Shown here piece by piece: positions 8,839 to 17,019 of a stretch of DNA of 64,000 nucleotides. The notes beneath the pieces were generated by a model, which did not search any database, was not told where the DNA came from, and worked only from the letters and a program-made list of their open reading frames with translations. The DNA is from Runella sp. SP2 (GTDB lineage Bacteria; Bacteroidota; Bacteroidia; Cytophagales; Spirosomataceae): assembly GCF_003711225.1 (NCBI RefSeq), contig NZ_CP031030.1, positions 6,499,501-6,563,500 of the forward strand, given 5' to 3'. Each line of letters starts with the position of its first letter. Position 1 is the stretch's first letter. The translations under genes were made by a program, and so were the position numbers.

Positions 8839-8850
8839 TTTTGCGCAAAA
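8839..8850. promoter_or_regulatory. TTTTGCGCAAAA palindrome in the SpoIIM/RDD divergent region
   Basis: This perfect 12-nt palindrome lies between the divergent starts. The same 12-mer lies in the leader of the TPP-riboswitch gene (22480-22491). It may be an operator, but nothing else supports that. Confidence 0.3.
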
Positions 8851-8905
8851 GTTAGGAAAAACTCCTCACTCATTTGCTAATTGTTTACACACTCTTTATA
8901 AAAAT

Positions 8906-9616
8906 ATGTCTGTTAGAATCCAAACCTCCCAAAATGTCGATTTAGAATATGAACCTGCGAGCATTGGGGAACGAATCGCTGCCAATCTTATCGACCGCCT
9001 TATTTACATTGGTTGGGTGATTGCTTGGATAGTTGCCTACGGCGCAATGGGCAGAGGAAGCGGCACGAGTACGTTTGTGATGATTGTAATCGTTGTTTTG
9101 CCCATCATGCTGTACCCAATTTTAACAGAATATTTTTTGAATGGTCAAACCCTCGGTAAGCGCGCCATGCGAATCAGGGTAGTGTTGCTTGACGGAAGCC
9201 CAGCCACGCTGGGGGCGTATCTCTTGCGATGGTTGTTGATATTGGTCGATACCGAAATCTTGACGCCATTAGTGGCCATTATTACGATTGCGGCCAACGG
9301 AAAAGGGCAACGAATTGGGGACATTGCGGCGGGAACAACGGTGGTCAAAACCACCAAGCGTGTCTTGCTCAGTCAGGTGGTGTACCAAGAACTGCCAGAC
9401 GATTATTTGGTGACCTATGCCACTGCCAACCAGCTCAAAGACGCCGACATCGAAACCATTCGTCAGGTGTTGCGTACATCAAACGACGAACTGTTGGAAC
9501 GGACTGCTGAAAAAGTAGCCGAAGTATTGGAAATAACGTCTCCGTTAGAATACCGTACATTTTTGCTGACAGTCGTCAACGATTACGCCTATTTGGCAAA
9601 CAAAGAGGAACAGTAA
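8906..9616 (+). CDS. RDD family membrane protein
   Basis: This 236-residue protein carries an RDD domain at about residues 15-150. The family's Arg and Asp-Arg signature is seen in PASIGERIAANLIDRLIY, the second block in NGQTLGKRAMRIRVV, and the third in GQRIGDIAAGTTVV. The first two blocks are tied to membrane helices. After it comes a soluble tail of about 80 residues. RDD proteins are often transporters or membrane accessory proteins; the substrate is unknown. The thioesterase gene follows 12 bp downstream, so the two are likely cotranscribed. Confidence 0.85.
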   Translation: MSVRIQTSQNVDLEYEPASIGERIAANLIDRLIYIGWVIAWIVAYGAMGRGSGTSTFVMIVIVVLPIMLYPILTEYFLNGQTLGKRAMRIRVVLLDGSPATLGAYLLRWLLILVDTEILTPLVAIITIAANGKGQRIGDIAAGTTVVKTTKRVLLSQVVYQELPDDYLVTYATANQLKDADIETIRQVLRTSNDELLERTAEKVAEVLEITSPLEYRTFLLTVVNDYAYLANKEEQ

Positions 9617-9628
9617 GCTCAATATGTC

Positions 9629-10060
9629 ATGGAAATAGTAAAAGATCTCATCAAAGACTATCCTTCGTACGTAGAAATTCCCGTACAATGGGGCGATATG
9701 GACGCAATGCAACATGTCAACAATACGGTGTATTTGCGTTACATGGAATCGAGTCGGATTCGGTTTTTCTCAGATATTCTGCGCATTGGTTTTGCGCCAG
9801 ACGGTGTAGGGGCTATTTTGGCCGAAATCAGGTGTAAATACAAGTTCCCGCTAACTTATCCTGACACAGTCATTGTTACGTCACGTATTATCCCCGAAAG
9901 TTGGGATGAATTTAGCGTCCAAATTCAACATTTAGTAGTAAGTAAAACCTACGAGCGGGTAGCGGCAGAAGGGGTAGCTCGCATTGTTTTTTATGATTAT
10001 CTCAATAAACAAAAAGCGGCGATTCCCGACGCAATCAAAACGAGGTTATTGATGCCTTAG
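9629..10060 (+). CDS. Hotdog-fold acyl-CoA thioesterase (4HBT family)
   Basis: This 143-residue protein has the 4-hydroxybenzoyl-CoA thioesterase/YbgC-type pattern: VQWGDMDAMQHVNNTVYLRYMESSR, in which the Asp and the HVNN tract are the active-site signature, followed by the strand GAILAEIRCKYKFPLTYPD. The length is usual for the family. It hydrolyses acyl-CoA thioesters in the cytoplasm; the chain specificity is not visible. It sits between the RDD protein gene and the GMC oxidoreductase gene. Confidence 0.88.
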   Translation: MEIVKDLIKDYPSYVEIPVQWGDMDAMQHVNNTVYLRYMESSRIRFFSDILRIGFAPDGVGAILAEIRCKYKFPLTYPDTVIVTSRIIPESWDEFSVQIQHLVVSKTYERVAAEGVARIVFYDYLNKQKAAIPDAIKTRLLMP

Positions 10061-10112
10061 GAGAGAGTATTTTGTTTGTATTTACTACTTTGTCTTTATA
10101 AATCAGTACTTT

Positions 10113-11825
10113 ATGTATTTTAATATTGATGCTAAACAGGGGAATCAATACGACGCCATCGTGATTGGCTCGGGGATTTCGGGTGGATGGGCGGCCAAAG
10201 AATTGTGCGAAAAGGGTTTGCGTACCTTAGTACTTGACCGAGGGCGCAACGTTGACCATATTACTGACTATCCCACGGCCATGAAAAACCCGTGGGATTT
10301 GCCGCACCACAATCGGCTGCCTCCTTCGTTTCGGGAAAAAAATCCGATTGTAAGCCGCTGTTACGCACTAGATGAGGCTACGCAACAGTTTTTTACGAAA
10401 GATGACGAACAACCTTACATCCAAGAAAAGCCATTTGATTGGATTCGGGCGTATCAGGTAGGTGGCAAATCGCTGCTGTGGGCGCGGCAGGTGCAGCGCT
10501 GGGCCAAATACGATTTTGAAGGCCCTGCCCGTGATGGCTTTGCGGTGCCTTGGCCTGTCACTTACGACGAGCTCGCACCTTGGTACAGTTACGTGGAGCG
10601 TTTTGCGGGTATATCAGGAAATAAAGACGGACTCGAAGGGTTACCCGATGGGGAGTTTTTGCCACCTTGGGAGTTGAATTGCGTGGAAAAGCACCTTCAG
10701 CAGTCGTTTAAAAAACACTATACCGACCGTCATTTGATTATTGGGCGGTGTGCACACTTAACTAAGCCTCAGCCTTGGCATACAGCTTTGGGGAGGGCAC
10801 AGTGTCAAGCGCGGCATTTGTGCTACCGTGGCTGCCCGTTTGGGGCGTATTTTAGTTCGCAGTCGGCTACATTGCCTGCGGCTCGCAAAACGGGTAAACT
10901 GACCATTCGTCCGCATTCGGTGGTCCATTCTATTATTTATGATGAAAAAGCAGGGAAGGCGACAGGAGTACGAATCGTCGATGCCAATACGCTCGAAACG
11001 ATTGAGTATTACGCAAAAATCATCTTCCTAAATGCTTCCTGTTTGGCCTCCAACCAAATCTTGTTGAATTCTACCTCAAATCGTTTTTCCAACGGACTGG
11101 GCAACGACAATGGTATGCTGGGGCACCATGTAGCTTTTCATAATTACCGAGGTCATGTGTATGCCGACATCGACGGTTTTGAAGATAAATATTACTTTGG
11201 TCGCCGACCTACGTCGGGTTTTATGCCGAGGTATCAGAATGTGCACAAACAAGAAACCGACTTTTTGCGGGGTTACTTGGTGGCGATGAGTGCAGCAAGA
11301 GGCGGTTGGGGAAGCGCCGCTGGCGAAGAGGGTTTTGGGGCAGCTTGGAAAGAGGCCAATGCAAAACCTGGCCCTTGGCATTTGTCTGTGCAGATTCAGG
11401 CAGAGACCATTCCCAAGTACGAAAACCACGTGCGTTTGAGCCAAGATAAAAAAGATAAATACGGTATTCCGCAGTTAATTACGTCGATTGGCTACGATGA
11501 TAACGATGAGAAAATGTTGAAACATTTTTGGGAAACCAACGTTGAAATGCTAACCAAAGCAGGTTGTAAAAACATTCGGACGATTGATACCAAACAATCC
11601 CCTGGGCTTGACATTCACGAAATGGGTGGAGTTAGAATGGGCGCCGACCCCAAGACGTCGCTGGTCAATAAGTGGAATCAACTTCATGCTTGTAAAAACG
11701 TGTTTGTGACCGACGGTGCTGCGATGACTTCGATTAGTACCCAAAATCCCTCATTGACGTTTATGGCCTTTACGGCGCGGGCCGTTAATCATGCCGTTGC
11801 AGAATTAAAAAAGAAAAATTTATAA
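10113..11825 (+). CDS. GMC family FAD-dependent oxidoreductase
   Basis: This 570-residue flavoprotein has the FAD-binding GSGISGGWAAKELCEKG motif at residues 19-35 with LVLDRG at the end of the second strand. It also has the middle Cys-rich motif GRAQCQARHLCYRGCPFG and the C-terminal GMC signature around EMGGVRMGADPKTSLVNKW and VFVTDGAAMTSISTQNPSLT. Proteins of this type oxidise sugars or alcohols (gluconate 2-dehydrogenase-like large subunits). No small subunit gene is adjacent. It has no obvious signal peptide. It is followed 10 bp later by an NTF2-like protein gene. Confidence 0.88.
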   Translation: MYFNIDAKQGNQYDAIVIGSGISGGWAAKELCEKGLRTLVLDRGRNVDHITDYPTAMKNPWDLPHHNRLPPSFREKNPIVSRCYALDEATQQFFTKDDEQPYIQEKPFDWIRAYQVGGKSLLWARQVQRWAKYDFEGPARDGFAVPWPVTYDELAPWYSYVERFAGISGNKDGLEGLPDGEFLPPWELNCVEKHLQQSFKKHYTDRHLIIGRCAHLTKPQPWHTALGRAQCQARHLCYRGCPFGAYFSSQSATLPAARKTGKLTIRPHSVVHSIIYDEKAGKATGVRIVDANTLETIEYYAKIIFLNASCLASNQILLNSTSNRFSNGLGNDNGMLGHHVAFHNYRGHVYADIDGFEDKYYFGRRPTSGFMPRYQNVHKQETDFLRGYLVAMSAARGGWGSAAGEEGFGAAWKEANAKPGPWHLSVQIQAETIPKYENHVRLSQDKKDKYGIPQLITSIGYDDNDEKMLKHFWETNVEMLTKAGCKNIRTIDTKQSPGLDIHEMGGVRMGADPKTSLVNKWNQLHACKNVFVTDGAAMTSISTQNPSLTFMAFTARAVNHAVAELKKKNL

Positions 11826-11835
11826 ACCATCTCTT

Positions 11836-12285
11836 ATGAAAACCATCTCTCGTTTTACCCTCATTGCAGCTTTGCTAACGCTTTGGATATGTAAAAGCTA
11901 CGTGGTTTGGTCGCAAACTTCGACCGAAACTGCCGTTGCTACCATTGAAAAAGATCGTTTTGCTGCGCTGGTAAGCAAAGACTACGCTTATCTCGACAAA
12001 GTACTCGCCGAAGACCTATATTATTGCCATTCAAACGGGTTGATTGACACCAAAACGTCATTTGTACAATCTATTAAAGATGGAAAGCTTACTTACCAAG
12101 AAATGGTACCCGAAGATTTGAAGGTGCGTGTTTATGGTAAGACGGCTGTTATCACGGGTATGTGTGCGGCAAAAGTGCTGAGCAATGGCCAACAGCTCAA
12201 CACACGCTTTCGATTTACGGATGTCTATGTGAAAAATAAAGCAGGTTGGCAAATGGTAAGCTGGCAGTCGCTGAGAATGCCGTAA
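11836..12285 (+). CDS. Secreted NTF2-like (DUF4440/SnoaL-type) protein
   Basis: This 149-residue protein has a signal peptide (to about residue 27, WSQ) and one cone-shaped NTF2-like domain: IEKDRFAALVSKDYAYLDKVLAEDLYYCHSNG followed by RFRFTDVYVKNKAGWQMVSWQS, the typical end of DUF4440 proteins. The domain often binds or turns over small molecules, but no specific role can be assigned. It is 10 bp after the GMC oxidoreductase gene and is the last gene of that plus-strand run. Confidence 0.82.
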   Translation: MKTISRFTLIAALLTLWICKSYVVWSQTSTETAVATIEKDRFAALVSKDYAYLDKVLAEDLYYCHSNGLIDTKTSFVQSIKDGKLTYQEMVPEDLKVRVYGKTAVITGMCAAKVLSNGQQLNTRFRFTDVYVKNKAGWQMVSWQSLRMP

Positions 12286-12344
12286 TTTATTTTCTGAAGT
12301 AATTACAACCCCAGCGCTGTGGTTTACGTCTTTATTAAAACCCC

Positions 12345-12702
12345 GGTCAGACGGTAGTCAGACCGAAACTGGACGATAGTCAGACCGAAACTGAAAATGA
12401 AGAGCGACCAATAGCCGAACCAACGACGTCTGACTACCGTCTGACGTAAAGTAGGTCAGACGGTAGTCAGACCGAAACCGAAAATGAAGAGCGACCAATA
12501 GCCGAACCAACGACGTCTGACTACCGTCTGACGTAAAATAGGTCAGACGGTAGTCAGACCGAAACCGAAAATAAAGAGCGAATAGCCGAACCAATGACGT
12601 CTGACTACCGTCTGACGTAAAGTAGGTCAGACGATAGTCAGACCGAAACCGAAAATAAAGAGCGAATAGCCGAACCAATGACGTCTGACGACCGTCTGAC
12701 GT
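12345..12702. repeat. Array of four long-stem hairpin repeats (84-109 bp units)
   Basis: Units begin at 12345, 12454, 12541 and 12625. Each has a left arm GTCAGACGGTAGTCAGAC and, about 40 nt later, the exact complement GTCTGACTACCGTCTGAC (arms at 12346/12428, 12455/12515, 12542/12599); the last unit (12626/12683) has 16 of 18 pairs. The arm is itself a direct repeat of GTCAGAC. The first unit has an extra partial left arm. The 580-bp gap 12286-12865 holds nothing else that I can see. Confidence 0.92.
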
Positions 12703-12865
12703 TCAAAACGTTCAAAATAGGCGGTTAAACCTAGCTTTTACCGCAAAAACTTGCAGAATTTTCAAAAAAAACTGATATTCGGGCGCAATATTTAAGCTTT
12801 GGCTTAGGTTTTGTATGTATTGAGGTAGAAAGACACGGTTGTTTTTAAAACATAGCACAGAAAAC

Positions 12866-13318
12866 ATGACACGCATTTGTACATTCTTAGGAGCTGCAGT
12901 GGTAGGTATTTTCCTATTATCGGGGTGCAAGCCCAATGCCAAACCTCTCAGCGAAATTATAGGACGAGTTTGGAGTGCCCAGACCGTTAAAGAAGGCACG
13001 ACTACGGTTTATACCAAAGGTGGCGCGAGTAACGCCAAAGCGGGATACGTAAACTTTCGTTTGGATTTGAGTAGCCCAACGGCGGTGTCGTACAAAGAAT
13101 TTGACGGAAATACTTTTACAGGTCAGTGGGAAGTACAAGAAAGTGCGGCAGGAAATACCCTGACACTCAAAAGCTTGACGCCACAACCTACAGGAACTTC
13201 GGGCACGATTCAGTTTACGATTAATTCTGCTTCTGAAACGGAATTGGTACTTACTCGTACGACTGCCAGCCAAAAAACGGGCGGAACGATTAACAACTAT
13301 GCCTTGGTATCTCCTTAG
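12866..13318 (+). CDS. Small lipoprotein, lipocalin-like
   Basis: This protein has 150 residues from the ATG at 12866; an upstream in-frame TTG at 12839 is less likely. The signal peptide ends in a lipobox (FLLSGC), so it is a lipoprotein. The mature domain is Thr/Ser-rich, with beta-strand-like stretches (GRVWSAQTVKEG, GYVNFRLDLSS, FTGQWEVQES, LTLKSLTP), as in small lipocalin-like lipoproteins of Bacteroidota. It is unrelated in sequence to the three paralogs at 1.2-2.6 kb and lacks their cysteines. The function is unknown. A strong terminator follows. Confidence 0.7.
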   Translation: MTRICTFLGAAVVGIFLLSGCKPNAKPLSEIIGRVWSAQTVKEGTTTVYTKGGASNAKAGYVNFRLDLSSPTAVSYKEFDGNTFTGQWEVQESAAGNTLTLKSLTPQPTGTSGTIQFTINSASETELVLTRTTASQKTGGTINNYALVSP

Positions 13319-13340
13319 GATTTTAGAAAAAAATTCGTTA

Positions 13341-13367
13341 AGCCGCACTCAAAGTGCGGCTTTTTTT
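13341..13367 (+). terminator. Intrinsic terminator after the lipoprotein gene
   Basis: A 9-bp stem AGCCGCACT with its complement, loop CAA, is followed by a seven-T run. Confidence 0.9.
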
Positions 13368-13402
13368 GTGCCGACGCATCTATAACGCTCTCTTTTTCGT
13401 AG

Positions 13403-13414
13403 ATGTAGCTACAT
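13403..13414. promoter_or_regulatory. Perfect 12-nt palindrome ATGTAGCTACAT
   Basis: It lies 32 bp before the start of the b561-like membrane protein gene, where an operator would be placed. There is no other evidence for function. Confidence 0.25.
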
Positions 13415-13445
13415 ATATTTTACTACCCTACTTAATTGAAAACTT

Positions 13446-14063
13446 ATGAGAAAAGTGTTACTTCTGGCACTGCTGTGCCTGACGAGCAGCGCCTACGCCC
13501 AACTAAGTCTGACCGACACGCTGTTGGTGGACATCAAAGACAGCTTGCAATCTCCCGTTCTACTTCCGCAAAAAATGATTTTTACCCAAAAAATGCTTTG
13601 GGGACATCATGGGTTAATGCGCCACTGGATTCCGCTCAACCGCCAAAATCGCCAGCAAGAGTTTAAAATCCGTCGAACCATGTTCAATATCCACCAAGCA
13701 GCGGGTTTGCTGACCTTTGTGGGGATGGTGGCACAGGGAGTGGTAGGAGGAAAAATGTATAAAAACTACAGTGACGACCTCCGCGCTACCCACCGCGTCC
13801 TTGCCAAAGGCGTGAATATTGGTTATACCCTCACGGCAACGATGGCGCTTACCGCTCCTTCTGCCATCGTCCATCGAAAAGGATTTAGTAGCGCCAAAGT
13901 GCATCGAATGTTGGCCATGGTGCATTTATTGGGCATGATAGGTACCAACGTCCTAGGCCACCAAATTTCCAAAAATCCTGAGCTAAAACCCTATCACCGC
14001 GCGGTAGCCTATACTACCGTGGGGGCTTTTACGGCTAGTATCGTGGTGTTTCAGTTTCGATGA
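13446..14063 (+). CDS. Membrane protein with His-bearing helices (cytochrome b561-like)
   Basis: This 205-residue protein has a signal-peptide-like start (SSAYAQ) and then four membrane segments, each beginning or ending with a histidine: FNIHQAAGLLTFVGM, ATHRVLAKGVNIGYT, KVHRMLAMVHLLGMIGTNVLGH and YHRAVAYTTVGAFTAS. Four helices with paired His is the layout of b561-type dihaem proteins. It is followed 38 bp later by a YceI gene, and in many bacteria b561 and YceI genes are neighbours. Haem binding is an inference. Confidence 0.6.
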   Translation: MRKVLLLALLCLTSSAYAQLSLTDTLLVDIKDSLQSPVLLPQKMIFTQKMLWGHHGLMRHWIPLNRQNRQQEFKIRRTMFNIHQAAGLLTFVGMVAQGVVGGKMYKNYSDDLRATHRVLAKGVNIGYTLTATMALTAPSAIVHRKGFSSAKVHRMLAMVHLLGMIGTNVLGHQISKNPELKPYHRAVAYTTVGAFTASIVVFQFR

Positions 14064-14101
14064 TTGGTTTTATTGTTTCTTCCCTAATCGTGTAAATTAG
14101 T

Positions 14102-14662
14102 ATGAAAAAGATAATATTTTATGCTTTAGCAGCCATTGGGTTGCTATCGGGCTTTACGTTTGGCCCTAAAACACTTAAACGTAAATTATTCAGTAATAAA
14201 GCTAGCTCGTGGATTAGCTACGAAGGAAAACATCCATTGCATTCGTGGAAAGCTGTATGCCGCGAAGTGGATTGCGTAGTGACGTACGACGAAGACGAGG
14301 CGAAACTCGAAACTGTCGCCATTAGTGCCAAAGTAATGGCTTTTGATAGTCGCAATACCAACCGCGACTCGCACGCCTTGGAAGCGCTTGAAGCACTGAC
14401 GTACCCTAAAATCAATTTTACCAGCGCCCAACTTTCGCGAAATGAATCGAATTTAATCATCAATGGAAGTCTCAACTTTCATGGCGTGACTAAACCGATG
14501 AGCATCACGACAAAAACCTATACCGAAGGAAACACGATTCGGGTAGAGGGAGCTTTTCCCGTAAAGTTATCGGAGTTCAAGGTCGATCGGCCTTCGCTGC
14601 TTTTCGTAAAGATTGAGGACGAAATCACGATTCATTTTTCGTTTACTTTTCGGACGCAGTAG
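14102..14662 (+). CDS. YceI-family periplasmic protein
   Basis: This 186-residue secreted protein of the YceI lipocalin-like family (isoprenoid-binding in known structures) shows YEGKHPLHSWKAVC at the start of the barrel, the RNTNRDSHALEALEALTYPKINF block, and LIINGSLNFHGVTKPMSI. It has a signal peptide (about 20 residues). It is probably cotranscribed with the b561-like gene. A second YceI protein is encoded at 40462-41031. A terminator follows. Confidence 0.85.
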   Translation: MKKIIFYALAAIGLLSGFTFGPKTLKRKLFSNKASSWISYEGKHPLHSWKAVCREVDCVVTYDEDEAKLETVAISAKVMAFDSRNTNRDSHALEALEALTYPKINFTSAQLSRNESNLIINGSLNFHGVTKPMSITTKTYTEGNTIRVEGAFPVKLSEFKVDRPSLLFVKIEDEITIHFSFTFRTQ

Positions 14663-14705
14663 GGGATAAATTGAAATAAAAAGTTGTCAAAGCAAGATTT
14701 TTTGA

Positions 14706-14743
14706 TGTCGCCTGCTAACAAGCGGGCGACATTTTCTATTTTT
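14706..14743 (+). terminator. Intrinsic terminator after the YceI gene
   Basis: A 10-bp stem (14706-14715 with 14722-14731, one G-U pair) with loop TAACAA is followed by a T-rich tract. The same tract contains TATTTTTG (14737-14744), a possible -7 box for the next gene. Confidence 0.8.
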
Positions 14744-14793
14744 GTTCGACACTTTCGTTTCGTCAACACTAATTAAAAACCTAACAGTCACCC

Positions 14794-16887
14794 ATGTCCA
14801 AATCCTTTCTAGTCTTGGCGTTATTGTCCGCCACAGCTTCTGCTCAAATGATATACCCAACCACCCGTAAAGTAGATCACGTGGATGAATACCACGGAAC
14901 CAAAGTAACCGACACCTACCGCTGGCTCGAAGACGACCGCTCGGCCGAAACAGGCGCGTGGGTTAAAGCCCAAAATGAGGTGACGTTTGCGTACTTGAAT
15001 AAAATTCCGTTTAAAGGGAAGATATTCAGTGATTTAGAAAAAGCCTATAATTACCCTAAGTATTCGGCCCCCCGCAAAAAAGGCGAGTATTTTTATTTCT
15101 ACAAAAACGACGGTTTGCAAAATCAGTCGGTGTTGTATCGCCAAAAAGGGCTTAATGGAACGCCTGAATTGGTCATGGATCCTAACAAGCTTTCAGCCGA
15201 TGGTACGACGCGCTTGACGGTTTTTAATTTATCCAAAAATGGAAATTATGCCGTTTGTGGCTTCTCAAAAGGAGGCTCAGATTGGCAAGAATACCAAATT
15301 ATGGACATGAAAACCCTTCAAATGCTTTCTGATAAAATTGAATGGGTAAAGGTATCAGGCGCTTCTTGGCAGGGCGATGGCTTCTACTACAGCCGTTATC
15401 CCAAGCCTGAAGGAAGCGCTTTGGCGGCCAAAAATGAAAACCACCAAGTGTTTTACCACAAAGTAGGAACCGCACAAGCTGCCGACGAGTTGGTGTATGA
15501 AGACAAAGTAAACTTACAGCGTTTTCACGGGGTGTATGTGAGTGAAGATGAGCAATTTGCCTTCTTAAATCTCTCAGACCGTGGAAAAGGAAAAGACGGA
15601 AATGCGTTGTTTTATCGTGCCAAAGGCCAAAAGGAGTTTACGCCGATTGTGAGCGAGATTACTAATTTTAGTTACAGTGTGGTTGACAACGTGGCAGGTG
15701 GATTTTTGATTAATACCAACGAAAATGCCCCCAACGAAAAAGTAATGCTCTACGAAACCGCTACTAAAACGTGGAAACCGTTTTTGCCCGAAAAACCTGA
15801 ACCATTGACGGGTGTTGGTACGGCAGGTGGTAAGTTGTTTGCACTTTATTCAAAAGATGTGACGACGCGTGTGTATGTCTATAACATGAAAGGCCAATTG
15901 GAAAACGAAGTTCCGTTGCCAGGACTAGGTTCGGCAGGTGGTTTTGGGGGCGAAGACGACGATAAGTTTGTGTTTTATACCTACACTTCGTTTAATTATC
16001 CTCCTACGATTTTCCGCTACGACATCGCCACCAAGAAAAGCACGGTGTTCCGCGAGCCAGAGGTGAGTTTCAAACCTACCGACTACGAAACAAAACAAGT
16101 ATTTTATACCAGTAAAGACGGCACCAAAGTGCCAATGTTTATCACCTACAAAAAAGGATTGAAATTGGACGGTACTAACCCTACGGTTTTGTACGGTTAT
16201 GGCGGTTTTAACATTAGCTTGACGCCTTCATTTAGCCCAACGCGAATGCCGTTTTTGGATCAAGGTGGAGTGTATGCCCAAGCCAACTTACGCGGAGGAA
16301 GCGAGTACGGTGAAGAATGGCACAAACAAGGAATGAAACTAAAAAAGCAAAACGTATTTGACGATTTCATTGCCGCGGCTGAGTTTCTTATCAAAGAAAA
16401 ATATACTTCATCGGCGCGTTTGGCATTGCAAGGAGGCTCTAATGGGGGCTTGCTGGTAGGGGCTGTCATTAACCAACGCCCCGACTTGTGCAAAGTAGCC
16501 TTCCCTGCGGTGGGAGTAATGGACATGCTCCGCTTCCATAAGTTTACCATTGGTTGGAACTGGATTGCTGATTACGGCAGCAGCGATAATGCCGAAGAAT
16601 TCAAAGCGTTGTATGCGTATTCACCTTTGCACAACATCAAAACAGGAGTAAATTACCCTGCCACGCTCGTAACCACCGCCGACCACGACGACCGAGTAGT
16701 ACCTGCTCACTCGTTTAAGTACGCCGCCGAATTGCAAGAAAAAGCGGGAAAAAGTAGCACCAATCCGTTATTGATTCGGGTGGATGTGAACAGTGGACAC
16801 GGGGCAAGCAATACCAAAAAGGCGCTTGAAACTACTGCCGATACGTACGCGTTTATGTTCCAAAACATGGGACTTACGTGGAAGTAA
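14794..16887 (+). CDS. Prolyl oligopeptidase (S9A family)
   Basis: This 697-residue exported protease has a signal peptide (to about residue 17), an N-terminal YPTTRKVDHVDEYHGTKVTDTYRWLED typical of S9A, a propeller domain, and a C-terminal alpha/beta hydrolase domain. The catalytic residues are Ser549 in GGSNGGLL, Asp in the ADHDDRVVP motif (residues 632-633) and His669 in NSGHG. It cuts short peptides after proline, here probably in the periplasm. The length fits the family. It is monocistronic, since an inverted repeat and then pruA follow. Confidence 0.93.
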   Translation: MSKSFLVLALLSATASAQMIYPTTRKVDHVDEYHGTKVTDTYRWLEDDRSAETGAWVKAQNEVTFAYLNKIPFKGKIFSDLEKAYNYPKYSAPRKKGEYFYFYKNDGLQNQSVLYRQKGLNGTPELVMDPNKLSADGTTRLTVFNLSKNGNYAVCGFSKGGSDWQEYQIMDMKTLQMLSDKIEWVKVSGASWQGDGFYYSRYPKPEGSALAAKNENHQVFYHKVGTAQAADELVYEDKVNLQRFHGVYVSEDEQFAFLNLSDRGKGKDGNALFYRAKGQKEFTPIVSEITNFSYSVVDNVAGGFLINTNENAPNEKVMLYETATKTWKPFLPEKPEPLTGVGTAGGKLFALYSKDVTTRVYVYNMKGQLENEVPLPGLGSAGGFGGEDDDKFVFYTYTSFNYPPTIFRYDIATKKSTVFREPEVSFKPTDYETKQVFYTSKDGTKVPMFITYKKGLKLDGTNPTVLYGYGGFNISLTPSFSPTRMPFLDQGGVYAQANLRGGSEYGEEWHKQGMKLKKQNVFDDFIAAAEFLIKEKYTSSARLALQGGSNGGLLVGAVINQRPDLCKVAFPAVGVMDMLRFHKFTIGWNWIADYGSSDNAEEFKALYAYSPLHNIKTGVNYPATLVTTADHDDRVVPAHSFKYAAELQEKAGKSSTNPLLIRVDVNSGHGASNTKKALETTADTYAFMFQNMGLTWK

Positions 16888-16900
16888 ATGTAGTTGACAG

Positions 16901-16988
16901 TCGATAGTCCATGGTCGATGGTTAATAAAGCAGGATAATCATTAACCATGGACTATCGACCATGAACTGTGAATCATTAACCATGGAC
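16901..16988. repeat. Inverted repeat between the peptidase gene and pruA
   Basis: The 15-nt arm at 16901-16915 is exactly complementary to 16945-16959, with a 29-nt spacer. Pieces (ATTAACCATGGAC) recur once more at 16976-16988. No gene is present. Confidence 0.8.
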
Positions 16989-17019
16989 TTTTATAAAAAA
17001 CTTCAAACCAAACCAAATC

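Noticed and set aside
12358-12678. Open minus-strand frame with a 28-29-residue repeated peptide across the hairpin array
   Set aside because: It has only a TTG start, no ribosome site or homology, and arises because the repeat periods (87 and 84 bp) are multiples of three.
12345-12702. CRISPR array
   Set aside because: Units are 84-109 bp, spacer-like parts are the same in every unit, and the arms form inverted repeats; no cas genes are present.
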